Source of the DNA: Kappaphycus alvarezii
Lineage: Eukaryota > Rhodophyta > Florideophyceae > Gigartinales > Solieriaceae
Assembly: GCA_002205965.3 (NCBI GenBank)
Contig: NADL03000448.1
Coordinates: 1 to 64,000 of the forward strand
Reading direction: 5' to 3'
DNA: 64,000 bases
Part shown: in pieces, positions 47,208 through 59,359 of the stretch
Position numbering within the stretch: the stretch's first letter is position 1
Layout: each line of letters opens with the position of its first letter
Program-made: the position numbers and the translations under genes
The notes under the pieces: generated by a model
The model's database searches: none
What the model was told of the DNA's origin: nothing
Seen by the model: only the letters and a program-made list of their open reading frames with translations

Positions 47208-48395
47208 AATCATCCATAACTATGTTGGATTTTCCAGTTGATGAATATAGACGCCCTGATTGTCTGAAGCTTTTAGCTCTCAGTTCTGTTAGTCATTTCG
47301 TATCCAATAAGTTTTCAGCCCATCCCAGCCAAGTCTGAATGCCTACTTTGAAAAAAGGAGAAAGTTATACCATGTTTGATGGCAAGTTCAGGCAGTTATT
47401 GAAACGCGGGGGCGCGCTGCTGGTATAAATGAATCATTCTTCATGGAAAATGTAATCCTGTAGTGATAGCGCCGAGCATTTGAAATACTGAAATGCCGTA
47501 ATCGGATAGAGGAAATTTCGAATGTTTTGTAGAAGCATGGAGGATACCTACAGCAGCCCAACTGCACTCTTCCAGATGAGAATTTTTCTCTTACAGTCTA
47601 CCAAGGGCCATTAGAGCTTAACTTACTTGTAAAAGCATTCCAAGGTCACACGAACGCTCAACTTGCTCTTTTCTGTGGGCCGTTGCACAGATTTGAGACT
47701 CGATCCGTGGAATGGGACGTCGACGACATCTCTTATTTTGTATCCACGATACGCGTGTAAGTAGTACCGAGCATTGTTAACACTTCATACATCCCACACC
47801 TTCCTTTCAGTATCGATTCGAGTGTAGAGCGCCCAGTCATGCCTACTCCCTGCGATAGGACCGTGTGCATGTACTATTAGACCATCCGGTGTTGTCAAAG
47901 TTTGTAATTTAAACTCATACTTCTTCTTATGGCCATTTCAAGCCGCGTCTTGCTTATAATTTTTACCAGGACTGTCTATCCCTATTACTTTACCATCGAT
48001 AAATCCAACTTACTCGTTCGGCCCTGGGCACTTGCGATCGCAAGAATGCTTCAACATACTTCATTGCATGCTGCCCGAGGAAATTCGCATGCTTCCTACC
48101 CATAAGGAGGTTCTGCTGTGTATAAAAAGCGCCGTATCCTCTCTCGGAAAAATTCGCGCATCGGTGAAGGCTGTGTGCGAAAAAGGTCAAAAAGATCGCT
48201 CTATCGACATGGAGACGCCTGTTTCGGTAGCACAACAATGGTCTTAAGCTCCACTGACGTCTTTTATCTTCTGTTAGAGGTCCTTGTCTTCCTATATGTG
48301 CACGAAAGCGCCTGAATGACGGGTGGAAATTCAGCGCGCGTAAATCGGAAAGCGGTCAGAAACTCGAAATCCTTCATATTTAGTGTAGTGTCCAT
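47200..48395 (-). pseudogene. PIF/Harbinger-type DDE_4 transposase remnant (element 3)
   Basis: The N-terminus reads MKDFEFLTAFRFTRAEFPPV. The middle contains ANFSERGYGAFYTQQNL and the catalytic core VGFIDGKVIGIDSPGKNYKQ, then GHKKKYEFKLQTLTTPDGLI and VHAHGPIAGSRHDWALYTRI in one frame with a single TGA. After frame changes the C-terminus gives GYKIRDVVDVPFHGSSL, VRVTLECFYK (normally VEWFYK, so the acidic residue is shifted or lost) and SAVGLL. It is the best-kept DDE_4 core in the window but is still broken. Confidence 0.82.
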
Positions 48396-48903
48396 ACACG
48401 AAAAACTCCTTACATGCGCGAATCGATGCAGGTAAAAACTCCAGTCATATCTACTACGGTATAGCAGAGTTGATTCTCGGTGTAGTAGAGCATGAGTTTG
48501 TCCTTTTTACGGGAGAGGAAAGCAATCTTGAGATGGCTCCTTTGAGGGCGACGTAAAATTACGAAAGAAGCAGCCTCTCAAGAGTGCTTCCCTAGGAGAA
48601 CGAGATGCATTGCATAATCTCTCAATCTATGGAAAATCGCGGTTTGTACCTATAAATCAACCTACCTTGGATGCAATTGAAACATTTTTATACAATCTCC
48701 GTGCTATTTTGGTCGCAACAGCGTATAAAAATGTGTAGCACACTATTTCTGTTACTCAAACCGTCAGTCCACCCGGACCATAGATATGGGCTTTTTTCCA
48801 AAGTTTGTGGTCCTTTTTTGGTCCAAAAACTTACTTCTGCCTCCAACCGAGAGCTATTCAACAAACTAAAGAACAGAGAACGTGGTCAACTTTAAGAGAT
48901 TCT
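48396..48903. other. Spacer between Harbinger element 3 and the minus-strand LTR retrotransposon
   Basis: No gene recognised; probably element ends and decayed integrase sequence. Confidence 0.3.
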
Positions 48904-51152
48904 ACGATGAAAAACCGATACCTACTCGGTTCACTGCGTTTTTTCTTCACACAACTGCTTTACTGGTGCTTTGGTGTTCTCCAAATCTTCTCCAGATCCG
49001 AAGTATCCGCCTCTAAAGGCCTCATTGTCCTTACAGTACCTTTCAATGACTTTCTTTTGTAGATAAGCCATCCTGTTACCGTGTAGGCCAGAGGGTAACA
49101 GTGAATGGTCCATGGCACTTATCACACACATTGAGGACTTTAATATTTTAATATGCTGTATAGTTTCCACGGTTTGTTGTGAGCATTCTTCAGGTCTAGC
49201 CCGTCGCAAAACGGAGAAATTTGTTTTGACTCTGGGCGGTAAAAGTTACGATGCGATTTGCGAAGCTCATCGTCAGTGAATAGAATCTCGCCGTTTAAAT
49301 CCTAGATGATAAAAAATTTTCAACGCTTCCTACTGAGTTCAAATTTCCATTTTCTATTCCGAAGAATTATCTTATTTCTTGCCAAGTCAATTGAAACTTC
49401 GTATTCATCGAGAAGCTCTAGCCCGACTAAAAGAGAAACATTAAAGTCGACAATATCAATCTCAAAAGCAAGAAAATTTTGTATTCACGGGGATTCGAAA
49501 TTTTATAAACCCTATTCTTTTGTATCTGTTACTTCCAAACCTGTAGAAAAAGTGGCTTTCTGCTTCCTTTGGAGAGAATAGAATTTTCATTAACTCTCAA
49601 AATGTTCTGGCTTTTTCAATTCCGACTACTGATTTTTGCGTTCTCGTATCAACGAATGCCCCATGAAAGAGATGATCCTCGTCGACTTCGGTGGTTAAAG
49701 CATCGAAAGTAGACTCTTTTTCACTAAGGATGGTGAATAAGGATTTCCAGCGGTATTTTGGTCGTCTAAAACCCCTTTGTCCGTCGAATGAAAGTCAGGA
49801 GTATTATAATCTTCGTCCTCGTAAGAGAAAGCAAGGTTTTTGTGATGGGTCACAGGAGTTTTTCGTGGTGACACATTGCAGTACCTGTGCTTCCATACTT
49901 TGCATTAGATTCTCGAAAACTCGTTGGTCGCACTTCTCAGTCCTTTTTATTTGGGGTTTCGGGGTCCTCAGCCGTTTGCTGGTCGAGCTGGTAGAATAGC
50001 TCAGCTAAAACATGATGAGTACGATTCTCGATTTTCGAGGTCTTCCTGGAGTAATTTTCCAGTTTTTTGCCGTGGCTTCAGCAATTTTGAGCGGTCTAGT
50101 ACGGTCTTTAACAAGTTGAGTCTTAAAGCATCCTAAAACGATGAGCTAGTCAAACTGTTTGCTGCTTTTGTTTTACTTGCGTTATTGGCGTGAGACTATT
50201 GCAGATGGTTTGCGTCCAAACCTTCCTTGCCCGTAAAACAGAATTCCAGGAAAAAAATCATAAGGGGTCATCCTTGAGGACTTTTCCATAGTGAATATTT
50301 CATATTTGAGACGGTCAATCTCGTCCTCTTTGTACAGCTGGAGGTGAGCCTAAAACTCGCTATACAGTTGATTGAAGTTCAAGTTGCAAGAGGCGAAACG
50401 GGCAAGCGGCTCTTTAGCCCATTCATAACCGGCCATAGCCGATGAAAGATATTCCAATTTTTTTGCATATCCGCGATGAGCAAGTGGAGCTTGAGCAGCG
50501 GTTTTTTATTACCCTATAAACCTTCTCCAAAGGTGTAGAGGCTTCCATTCCTTCCGCGACATACTTACTCATCCAGAAGAACTTCAAGAAAATTTTAACT
50601 TTAGGGACAGCCGCATTGTACTCTCGTTTGATTTGATCGACAGCATCTTGAAACTTTTTTTTGGTTATCCATTCACAGAATCTAGATAAAACCGCTTGGC
50701 GTCCCCAAGTAAAAGATTATGAAGGTAATGGAATCTCTGGATAGAACTCAGGTTATAATCACGGAAGGTTTGGCGATACTCATCGACAAATTCCTGCCAG
50801 CATTCACCTATGTCTCCCGAAAAAATATTTTCTGTCTTTCGAAGCCTCTTAGCCATATTTTGGGCGCGTTTTCTGCTGTAGTTGTACCTGACTGATTTTG
50901 TGGACTCTGCGAGGGGGTAGATGTCGACAATTCCATGTTTTGATTACGTTTCCCAGCAGAGATGATTCCTCTTAAAATTTGAACAGCGACATTTGAGTAA
51001 ATGTTAGTCGCCAGAGTCATTGAAATCTCCTTGAAGAATGCTGAACGAGGTTCGCCCCTCAACTTTCTAATAAATTTCTTAACTCTGTATTTGAGGCGGG
51101 CACCGCACGGAGGCTCTTCCCAAACAGAACTGTTGGTGGAAAAGTTCTGCAA
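48904..51152 (-). mobile_element. Degraded Copia-like LTR retrotransposon, minus strand (gag-protease-integrase part)
   Basis: From its 5' side: a gag start (MQNFSTNSSVWEEPPCGARL); after a frame change the conserved gag block MAKRLRKTENIFSGDIGECW with FVDEYRQTFRDYNLSSIQRF and LLLGDAKRFYLDSV, then AGYEWAKEPLARFASCNLNF. Next comes a retropepsin-like FVDTRTQKSVVGIEKA (DTG changed to DTR) and LLVGLELLDEYEVSIDLA, then an integrase zinc-binding start (ELRKLHRNFY, LRRARPEECSQQTVE). The order gag-PR-IN with gag of this type fits Copia. Reverse transcriptase and RNase H are absent. LTRs not identified. Confidence 0.7.
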
Positions 51153-52959
51153 ATGTTTTCTTTAGTGTTTTCCCTGTCATTGAATCGTCTGACTCCAGAA
51201 TACGAGCAGTTGTCATGTATCCTTTCCGTATGTTTTGCATTGAGTCGAGAGTTTATTGCGGCAAAGCTCCCATAAATACACTGGTAGTTTTATTTGAATG
51301 CACAGCTTGATCCCCATTTCTCGACCCAGAGGGAAAATCTCCTGTACTTGCTTGAGTTTACATGATTGAAATTGGTGCAGTAGTGATAGCTCGCTCCTTG
51401 AGACTTGGTATTTCTAGGCGATTGAATACAAACCTGAGTGATCTGCGATGTAACACCCTGTCTCAAGAGCTGCCCCGCTGAAACACAGCAGTTATACAGC
51501 TATCCCAAGGTATGTGTTCAGCAGTGTCAGACTGAGCAGCAAAATATGACTAGATACAATACCTAGTCTCCTAGTTTGCACTACTCCAGATGGCGAAGTA
51601 CCTAGGCCCCTATGCAACTCACCAGAATTCTTGGAAAGCACTGTAGCCACCTGGCCGACTGTCTACTGCGTGCTAGGTACAAATACCCACTCCCAATCAG
51701 TTCAAGTTACCAATCGTGTGGTGAACCAGTGCCGATTACCCGGAAGATTTGCTCGCTAACGAAATATTAAGCAAGCCTTTTTCTAATTCCAGACGTTTTT
51801 CGATTTTTGAAATGAAATGTGGCCCCAAAGTCACATTCCGTAATGTGTTAAAACTGGGATAAAGCGCCGACGGCCGCTAACAGCATTCTCGACGACCGCT
51901 TGGCGTTTCATTTCACCTCTCACTGGTTCCTTTGCTGAGTCTATCTTCTATTCTTCTCTTTTTGGTAACACGAAGGACCCGTACCGTGTACTCTATACTC
52001 AGTAAACGCAACTACTTATTGCATACTGCGATGGTACTCGATGACATGACATTAAAATAACTAAGAAATTGAAACACTAAACGTTACATCACGAAAGAGT
52101 CAGTGGTCAGTAAAATCCACGAAATAACAGTGAAGTTATCCACGATACATGCATTCACAGTTGCAAGGCAGTGATTGATGGTTACTCCGGACAGTAGCCC
52201 CTTTGTCATTTTACTGGTCTGACAGTCATACAGGTCAGGACTAGACCTTCTAGTGGTATGCGTAAGTCCCATTGACCCAGATATGACATTTTGAGTAATT
52301 GAAATGAGAGAAACTCTGCTTCCATGAGTATCTATCGTGTACACTGCAGGTCTGACTATACGGCTAAGTACTAACGAGATTTTCCACGCCAGTCATTGAG
52401 TGCTTAAATATGATTACCCATTATCCGATAAGACGCACCTGAAATGTGGCACAGGTGTAAACCATTTGCTCACAAATAATTACTCAAAAATTTTCAAACT
52501 ACAGCAGCACGGCTGAAAGTCTCGACGAACTGTCGCCACTTTCTGTTTGGCTCCTGTAGGCCAAGCGGGTCGAACACAGTAATAATTTACATGAGGACTT
52601 CTTGCCGGTGCAAAAACACCGAAAAGGACAAGAAAAGATAACAAGAATGAACAGTAACGCAGAGAGTTTAGTCCTTTGCTTCTAGTAGCTTGCACTGCGC
52701 TAGTACTCCCGAGCTGTTCCCCTTCATTTAATTGTCCCTATCCTATTCTATCCTGCCATCCCACTACTTACGGCTCCTTTACTCTGCGCGCGAAGACCCA
52801 CGTAGCTGATCGTACATCTACGCGCCGTGGTCGCGTAAGAGCGATTTCTTGCGACAATCCAGATTCTGTTGCTCGTTTCTTAATCTTTCATTCGTGCCTT
52901 CCAATCCTTTTACTACTCACTCAGATCCACTCAAGTGCTGTTTGCTTCGCTCCCCACCA
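51153..52959. other. Region between two oppositely oriented Copia-like elements; possible LTR sequence
   Basis: No protein of its own. If LTRs survive they should be here. A promoter-like CTCTATACTCAG (near 51990) and pyrimidine-rich TCTATTCTTCTCTTTTTGG (near 51947-51965) would suit an LTR, but I could not identify matching long repeats by eye. Confidence 0.3.
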
Positions 52960-55758
52960 TGGCTCTCATGACTCGGACAAGATACTGAAGAATATCAACA
53001 CTTCTTTGGTACAGTGTTCTCTCTCGAAGATGATTCTCGATGCCTCAAAGTCTACCCTGGAATACTTTTGCCCTGCTGAAGACTCTTCCGACTCCGATGC
53101 ATCCACGTTCGAAATACCCGACCCGCAAGATGTTCGCCAGTATCTGGAGTTCCTGCTACCCCCTGCGCAGTTCATCTTCGTCCCAAAGTTCTTCTAGCAG
53201 CCCTTACTTGCGCTGAAAACCATTTTTGAAGTCTCAAAGCTGGCCTACTCCGATGAAGTCAATGATAAGCGCATATTCATGCCCATATGGCTTTCCCATT
53301 TCTTGAATTGCGATCTTAGTTTCTCCAATCAAATTTTTGATCGATTCAAGGATATCCGCACCATTTAGTCTCTGCCTTGTACCCGAAATCCCCGGTCATC
53401 CGATCTTTTGAACTTACACGCCTCGCGTTTTCCGCTTCCAACCACGTAAGCCGCTCATCCGACCTCATCGAATGTCCCAGATACGAGCCAACCCACTGCC
53501 ACCGCTGCTACCGCTTCCTCTCTTTCTACAGCCGAAAGTGGAGACTCTGCAAGCGATCTCCAAGAGGCCACGTTCATGTTGAATATCTTCAAAGACAAGT
53601 TCACCGGAGACATCTATCAGGACATCACCGAAAAGCTTAAATTGTACGAAACTTTCACTCAATACATCAACATATCTGGAACTCAGAAGGAAAATGATCT
53701 CCTACCCGCTTTAACGGTCCAGCCCTTCCTTTTTTGTTTCAACAATTGCTCTTCTGATATAATATATGAGGCCAAAGTCAATATTATGCTCAAGGAGTAT
53801 AGTGGTGATGTGAGAAAGATGCGCGTGAACGGGACCCTGGAAACCTTTCGTTTGCAATCATTCATGGAAGCGAAAATCATCACTGATGTTTCGACTGGGC
53901 TCACCAAGCTGGTCAACAAGATAAACAAATTCTTTCCGCAATGCATATCAGTATTTCGTGATGATGGCCACAAAATAGACTATCTCACGAAACCAGTGAC
54001 AACATAGCTCATATCTTGGACTGGTGCCCATATCAAGATCTGGTCGCCTTTGTTGACCACGAAAAGAAGCTGTTTTTTGTGAAAAAGGCCGCAAATGATG
54101 CGCAAAAACCATTAACCGTGGTCCAAGTCAATCCATATCTGTCACCGTAGGATATTTCCCATTCCATCCTCTGCGACCTCGAGAAACGCCTGCACAACTT
54201 TGCTCCTCCAAAAGAAGACCACACCCTCGCAAACGAGATAATCGATTCGTCCGATCTCCTCGCAAGGAGTTTGGAAATTTCTATGCCCATTCGCGACGAA
54301 ACAAGAAGACTATTGCAACGAGAAAATTTCAAAGTTATTCCGAAGGAAGAAGTTCCCAAGGAAGTTAACCTCCTACCTGCTCGACCCGTCCTCTCCATCA
54401 AGTCCACTTTGGACGAATAGACCAAGTACAGGGCTCGATATGTTATCGGCAGGCATAGGGACAAACTCAAGTTAAGCATGGTTCATGTCCGCAACCGCTC
54501 AGCCACCTTCCGTCAGGCTTCTACTCGCCCTCGCCGCAATATGCGGAGTCAAAATCTGGACAGCATAGGTTATTCAAGCGTATCTCCAATCTGCCAAACC
54601 CCTCTCAAGGTATGTTTATATCAAAGAACCGGCCGCCGAGTTTTCATTAGACCCTTATCGATGCTTCCAACTCCTTCGTCCCTTTTACGTACTATGTGAC
54701 GTGAGAGACCTTTGTCATGTAACAGTCGACTGGCCTCATCGGAAAGACCTCCAAACGAAGGCCCTTCGCATCGATCCGTCCCTCTGTTACCTCCTGCCCG
54801 ATGGAGTTCTGAAAGTGATAAGTGGTAGCTACTTCGACCATGTAATCCTATGCGAACAATCAGGCTTTCGCAAGCTTTGGCAGAAGGCCAAGCAAAAGCT
54901 CGAAATGAAGTACGAGTCTGTTATTAACTTCAATTTCAACGCATGTCTCATTCGTCAATACGATGACTGTACTATTCTCATCGAAAAATCTGGATGCCTT
55001 CGAAAGTTAGGGATCATTCCAAAAGAATCCTCTTTCTACCACTTTCGATCGACGTGAATAAAACTTGCCTGGCTTTCACAGTCTCACTCAGATCTCCTGT
55101 TCGAGATCTACCAGCTTGCGCAGGTCAAAGAGGAACACTTCCTCGCAAATAAAACATCCATAAATCTTCGTCCCAACAAAGCCCTCAAATACACTATCGA
55201 TAACAGTCTGTGTCTCATGATTCCCATACTAAAGTCAAGCTCTTTCCGCACTGTCGGATTCTTCGACGTCTCCTTCGCAAAAAATACAGACCTGTCGTCG
55301 CTACTCCTCCACCTCGTCTTCCTCTGCTATAATAATGGAAACTCTTCTCCGATTTTGTTTAAGTCCTACAAGGCTAGTGGACTAACAAGATCCGTAATGG
55401 AGGAAGAAGTGCTGCTTTCAACGACATGTTTTACATCGCGATCGCATACTCCCTCTACATATCTTAAATCCTCCAAAAGCGGGTTCTTGTGCAGCTATTT
55501 ACCGACAACAAGAGTTTATTCGACTTCATCAGTAAAGGATCAATGACTTCCGAGAAACGGATGGTATTAGACATTGTAGCTGCCCGAGAGATTTTTCGTG
55601 ACAGATTCATATCAGACACCGGTTTTGTCAGAAGCTCGAAGAACCTTGCGGATGCCTTAACAAGGCCAATTAGTCATGTCACCCCTCGTGATGTCATCCA
55701 AAACGGTTATTTACGAGTTCATGCGGACCAGTGGATTCTACGTTACAAGTTCCCTTGA
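52960..55758 (+). mobile_element. Degraded Copia-like LTR retrotransposon, plus strand (gag-RT-RNase H, no PR/IN)
   Basis: The gag block reads LNIFKDKFTGDIYQDITEKL, NDLLPALTVQPFLFCFNNC and KMRVNGTLETFRLQSFMEAK, parallel to the minus-strand copy. It is followed almost directly by the RT start (RDETRRLLQRENFKVIPKEE, VLSIKSTLDE, RARYVIGRHRDKLK), then LRIDPSLCYLLPDGVLKVIS and KSGCLRKLGIIPKESS, and a Copia RNase H (LFTDNKSLFDFISKGSMTSE, RSSKNLADALTRP, ending HADQWILRYKFP). Protease and integrase are missing between gag and RT. In the RT active-site position the sequence reads SYFDHVILC, so the usual YVDD is lost. Many shifts and stops. Confidence 0.78.
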
Positions 55759-55799
55759 CTAAATACTTACTACCTCCATCCTTTCCGCCATTTGAGCCT

Positions 55800-56960
55800 C
55801 CTTGTCCGCAGACGATCCACCCTCGGGCGCGCATAGCTGCAAGATATCCAGGGTAAGCTTGATTAATTCCTTCTCCGCAACGTCAAGAATTATTCCTTTG
55901 TGTTCATGAAAACCAAACAGCGGTCACTTTCCTTAAGGTCGTTCTTCTTCTTCACTGTACATACGTTACAAACTCGCCTAAATGCCGTCGGAAAGTTTAC
56001 AATGAGCTGTCAAGTGAAATAACACTCTCCCTTTGCATCCGTGCCCTGTATAGGTGCGGCCTCATATCCAGTTTCATCCCTAAATCACGCAACAGCTTCT
56101 GCGCTCTTCACACATTCCGAAACTTCGTTCCCGTCATCTTCCATCGCTCCTTCAACACCAAATCAGCTTCCATTCCCCGACAAGACATACTGCAATAATT
56201 ATCACCGCTGGTAAGAAGTCAACTAACTCCACACCAGGAACATGGCGATTATTTTCGGTAATGGTGAATTGCTTCATGCACACATTCGGTCCACGCGCTC
56301 CTCGATCGGCCATCACTATTGCTATGCCTTGGTATCTCTCCAAGAACTCCACCATCTCCTGCATCAACGTCTTCATGATCTCTTCGTTGCTGGCGCCCTC
56401 CGGTGCAGCTGCCACACGAAGCACTCCGGCTGGTTTCGACAGTTCTTCATAGTTATGCTTGTCATCGGAAACTCCACAGCGCGCCCGCGGTACAGAGGAG
56501 GGCTTAGACTCCTCTCATCGATTTCAAAATGACTCAAAGGATCTCCAACCGAAGTATTTCATGCAGAATACCTCCCATACACAAACCGCTTCCCATCAAC
56601 CTCTACCTGGGTACCAAAAATGACGGCATCAATCCCACAGAGCCTCTCATCAGCTTCCCATTCTCCGTCCTTCTCTAAACTCTCCGGGCCTTCCTCCTTA
56701 TCGTCAATTTCGTCCTCTGACTCACCATCATCCTCCTTGCAATCTTTCCAAAAAAGCTCTTCCTCTATCTAAAGTACGTGCTCTTCCTCTGATTCATCCT
56801 CTTCTCCCGAAGAACTAGCTTCTCCATTCCCACGGCAATGAACGCACGCATGTTTGCATCTTGGTTGTTTGAGTCCAACCGAACCACGCTCCCCTCCTAT
56901 CGTCGGCCGTTTGACTCCCACACTTCTCTCTGATCTGCTGCTGCTCTCTCCTGAACCTCA
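55800..56960 (-). pseudogene. Decayed acidic ORF, family not recognised
   Basis: Minus-strand frames are rich in Glu/Asp upstream (EEELFWKDCKEDDGESEDEI), then EWEADERLCGIDAVIFGTQV, EVDGKRFVYGRYSA, and after a frame change VLRVAAAPEGASNEEIMKTL, QEMVEFLERYQGIAIVMADR, KQFTITENNRHVPGVELVDF. One long former gene is likely. Position among transposons suggests a mobile-element ORF, but I do not recognise it. Confidence 0.45.
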
Positions 56961-57061
56961 GCTACATCCGGTCCAGTTTTTCTACCGCCCTACTCGCTCG
57001 CATGCCGACACGACGATATCTCTCAACTAGAGTACCCCGTAACCCCTCGTGTGACATACCA

Positions 57062-57073
57062 TACTGTACAGTA
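57062..57073. repeat. Perfect TACTGTACAGTA palindrome abutting a Tc1 end
   Basis: The 12-bp palindrome ends in the TA dinucleotide that immediately precedes the CAGTG terminus of the next element. Confidence 0.8.
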
Positions 57074-58425
57074 CAGTGCGCGAAATTCCTATAAGACACC
57101 CCTATTTATAAATACTGCGAAAAACATTGGCGGATCTGACCTGAAATTTTGACCAAATCATTAGCTCAGCAAAGCATATGGCAGAGCAAATTTTCAAAGC
57201 AATCGAACAATTTTCATTACGAAATCTCAAAAAGGGTACCTGGGGGAGTGAAACTCCTGTAAGATATTAGGTAGTTTTTCACCCTTTAGCTGATGTAGAG
57301 CGATTTAATGCTTAGTTTTATGTTCGTTGCACTCAATAACATCTAATCAACGCTTTTGCATGCCGCAAACGAGATTTTAGAGATAACATGGATCCGATTT
57401 CCCCAACTCCTCACCAACGGCGTCCTCGAGCTCGGATAACGCCTTAACCCGCCTCAAATTCCTATATACAGCACGCGCTAGCACCCCCAAACATATTCTA
57501 TTGGATTCAAATCAGGACACTTGGCAGGCCAACCCATAACCGAAATATTCTGAGAGGAGAACCTCCCGAGCCACACGAGCAATGTGAATAGATACATTGT
57601 CTTGCTGGAAAAAATCCAAAAGGGAATTCAGTTGTGCCAAACGGTAGCAAGTAGTCTTCTAGAGTCTTAACGTACTTCGCAGCATCTTGCTTATCCCTAA
57701 GAATATCAATCTCGCTCTTCTCCTTTTCAGTAAAAGCCCCCCAAATCATCAGCGACTCAGGCCCCTATTGTCTACTAAACAAAAGCACATTTTCTTGTCG
57801 CAGATCATTCCTATAACATTGGGAGCCATCAGGCCAGTCTAAGTTAAATTTTTTTCATCAGAAAGGATGAATTTTCTCCATTCCCGCCTTTTCCGGGTTG
57901 CTTTCTCCCTGGCACACCAAAATCGTGCAGAAAAATGAAATGTAGTCAGGCGTGGAGCCCTTTTACCCTTTCTGTACTCCAATTTTGCGGCTGAGAATAG
58001 AATTTGTTGCGTTCTGCGCTTTCTGATGGGAAGTTGGAGGTCGCGGCAAAGCTGATCGGCCAACTTGTTGGTCTTAGATGCCTCTCGAATGGGACGGCAA
58101 GTGTCCTGAAGCAACATCTTTGGCTTTCGGGCTGAACTTTTTTCGTAGGTTGTCGGGGACTTCAGGAGAGTTTTAATGGCTTTGCGGGATCTTTTACAGT
58201 CGCTTTGCAATAGCTGAAATCAATACTTTGTCCTGGCTCCAGGCGAAGACCTTTCTCTGCTCGATTTAACTCAAACGCTTTCCAAGGTGCATTTTTCCTG
58301 TTGACGAAGCAACTAGGGAAGTCTGGAGGGGGCAGGTATTGCTGCATTTGGCGATAAATGCTGTTAGTTTCCCTGGAATTGCTTTGGATTGCGTAATGTC
58401 TTATAGGATTTTCACACCCACCAGG
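57074..58425 (-). mobile_element. Tc1/mariner element copy 2 with terminal inverted repeats
   Basis: Both ends follow a TA dinucleotide and contain TCCTATAAGACA: left CGAAATTCCTATAAGACAC (57081-57099), right, on the other strand, TGAAAATCCTATAAGACAT (58396-58414). The left end starts CAGTGCG, a usual Tc1 terminus. Between them a minus-strand DD34E transposase is readable in pieces: RKAIKTLLKSPTTYEKSS, DLQLPIRKRRTQQILFSAA, WRKFILSDEKNLT (first Asp), LMIWGAFTEKEKSEIDIL, FFQQDNVSIHIARVAREV (second Asp) and PDLNPIEYVWG-like residues (Glu) in a neighbouring frame. About 1.35 kb, typical length for the family. Frame shifts and stops make it inactive. Confidence 0.85.
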
Positions 58426-58729
58426 TAGCCTTTTTTGGATATTTTTTATTTAAATTGCCAGATTAATCTGAGATGCTGCTCTTTTATTTGGTTTCTTGGG
58501 AAAATGGTGTAGGCAAAGTTTCAGGTTAATAGAGAGATTACGCAGTACGGTTTTTAATTTTCTTCGTAGACACATACGACACATAAAGCAAAAGTACGGA
58601 AACCAGCTGGAGATACGTTGAGAATTTCGTACAAAGGGCAGAAGATACGTTCGCCATCTTCTCGCAAAGACAATGGGTCATCACAAATCGACCTCAACTT
58701 AACCTGCACAAACAGTCGCATCCGCACAA

Positions 58730-59165
58730 GTCCCTTCTTCCCCCAGCACCCACAAGACCCTTCACCCCTCTGCAGCTGCAACCCTCCCACTCGCACCAGC
58801 GCCCGCACACCCCGCGCCCGCGCCCGCACCCACACGCACCCTGCATCCTCTCAAGCCCCTTCCCTTCCCCGTGCTCACAAGCCCCCTCAAACCACCGCAC
58901 CAACAAGACCCCTCGGCCCCCATCCGCACAAGACCACTACCCACCCATCCGTAAAAGACCCCTCCCCCCTATCCGCAAAAGACCCCCCCCCAGCACCGCA
59001 AGCCCCGTCACCCCCGCCGCACCCAAAAGCCTCCTCACCTCCCAGCACCGAGAAGACTCCTCTCCCACCGCACCCACAACCCTCCCACCCGCACCTCCCA
59101 GTACCCGCACAAGCACTGGCACCCCCCAGCACCCACAATCCTCCGACATGCACAAACACCCGCAC
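58730..59165 (+). repeat. C-rich degenerate minisatellite
   Basis: About 430 bases of C-rich sequence built of variants of CCGCACAAGACCCCT / CCCATCCGTAAAAGACCC. It gives an open frame of Pro, His, Thr and Ala that is a product of composition. The opposite strand is G-rich with many G-runs. Confidence 0.75.
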
Positions 59166-59359
59166 TCGCAATACCAAAGCCACGGGAGCTTCCACAAGAT
59201 GCCGCACATCATCCCAACGAGTGCTAATTCCGCTACCCGCGATGCGTCGTCTTCGACTCCGCGAGCTCGTGCAGCTGATATACAACCCCTTTCATTGCTT
59301 ATCCTCGCGAACCCGCCTTCCCTTTCCGATCGGGGAGAACTTCACTGCGAACTTCGTTG

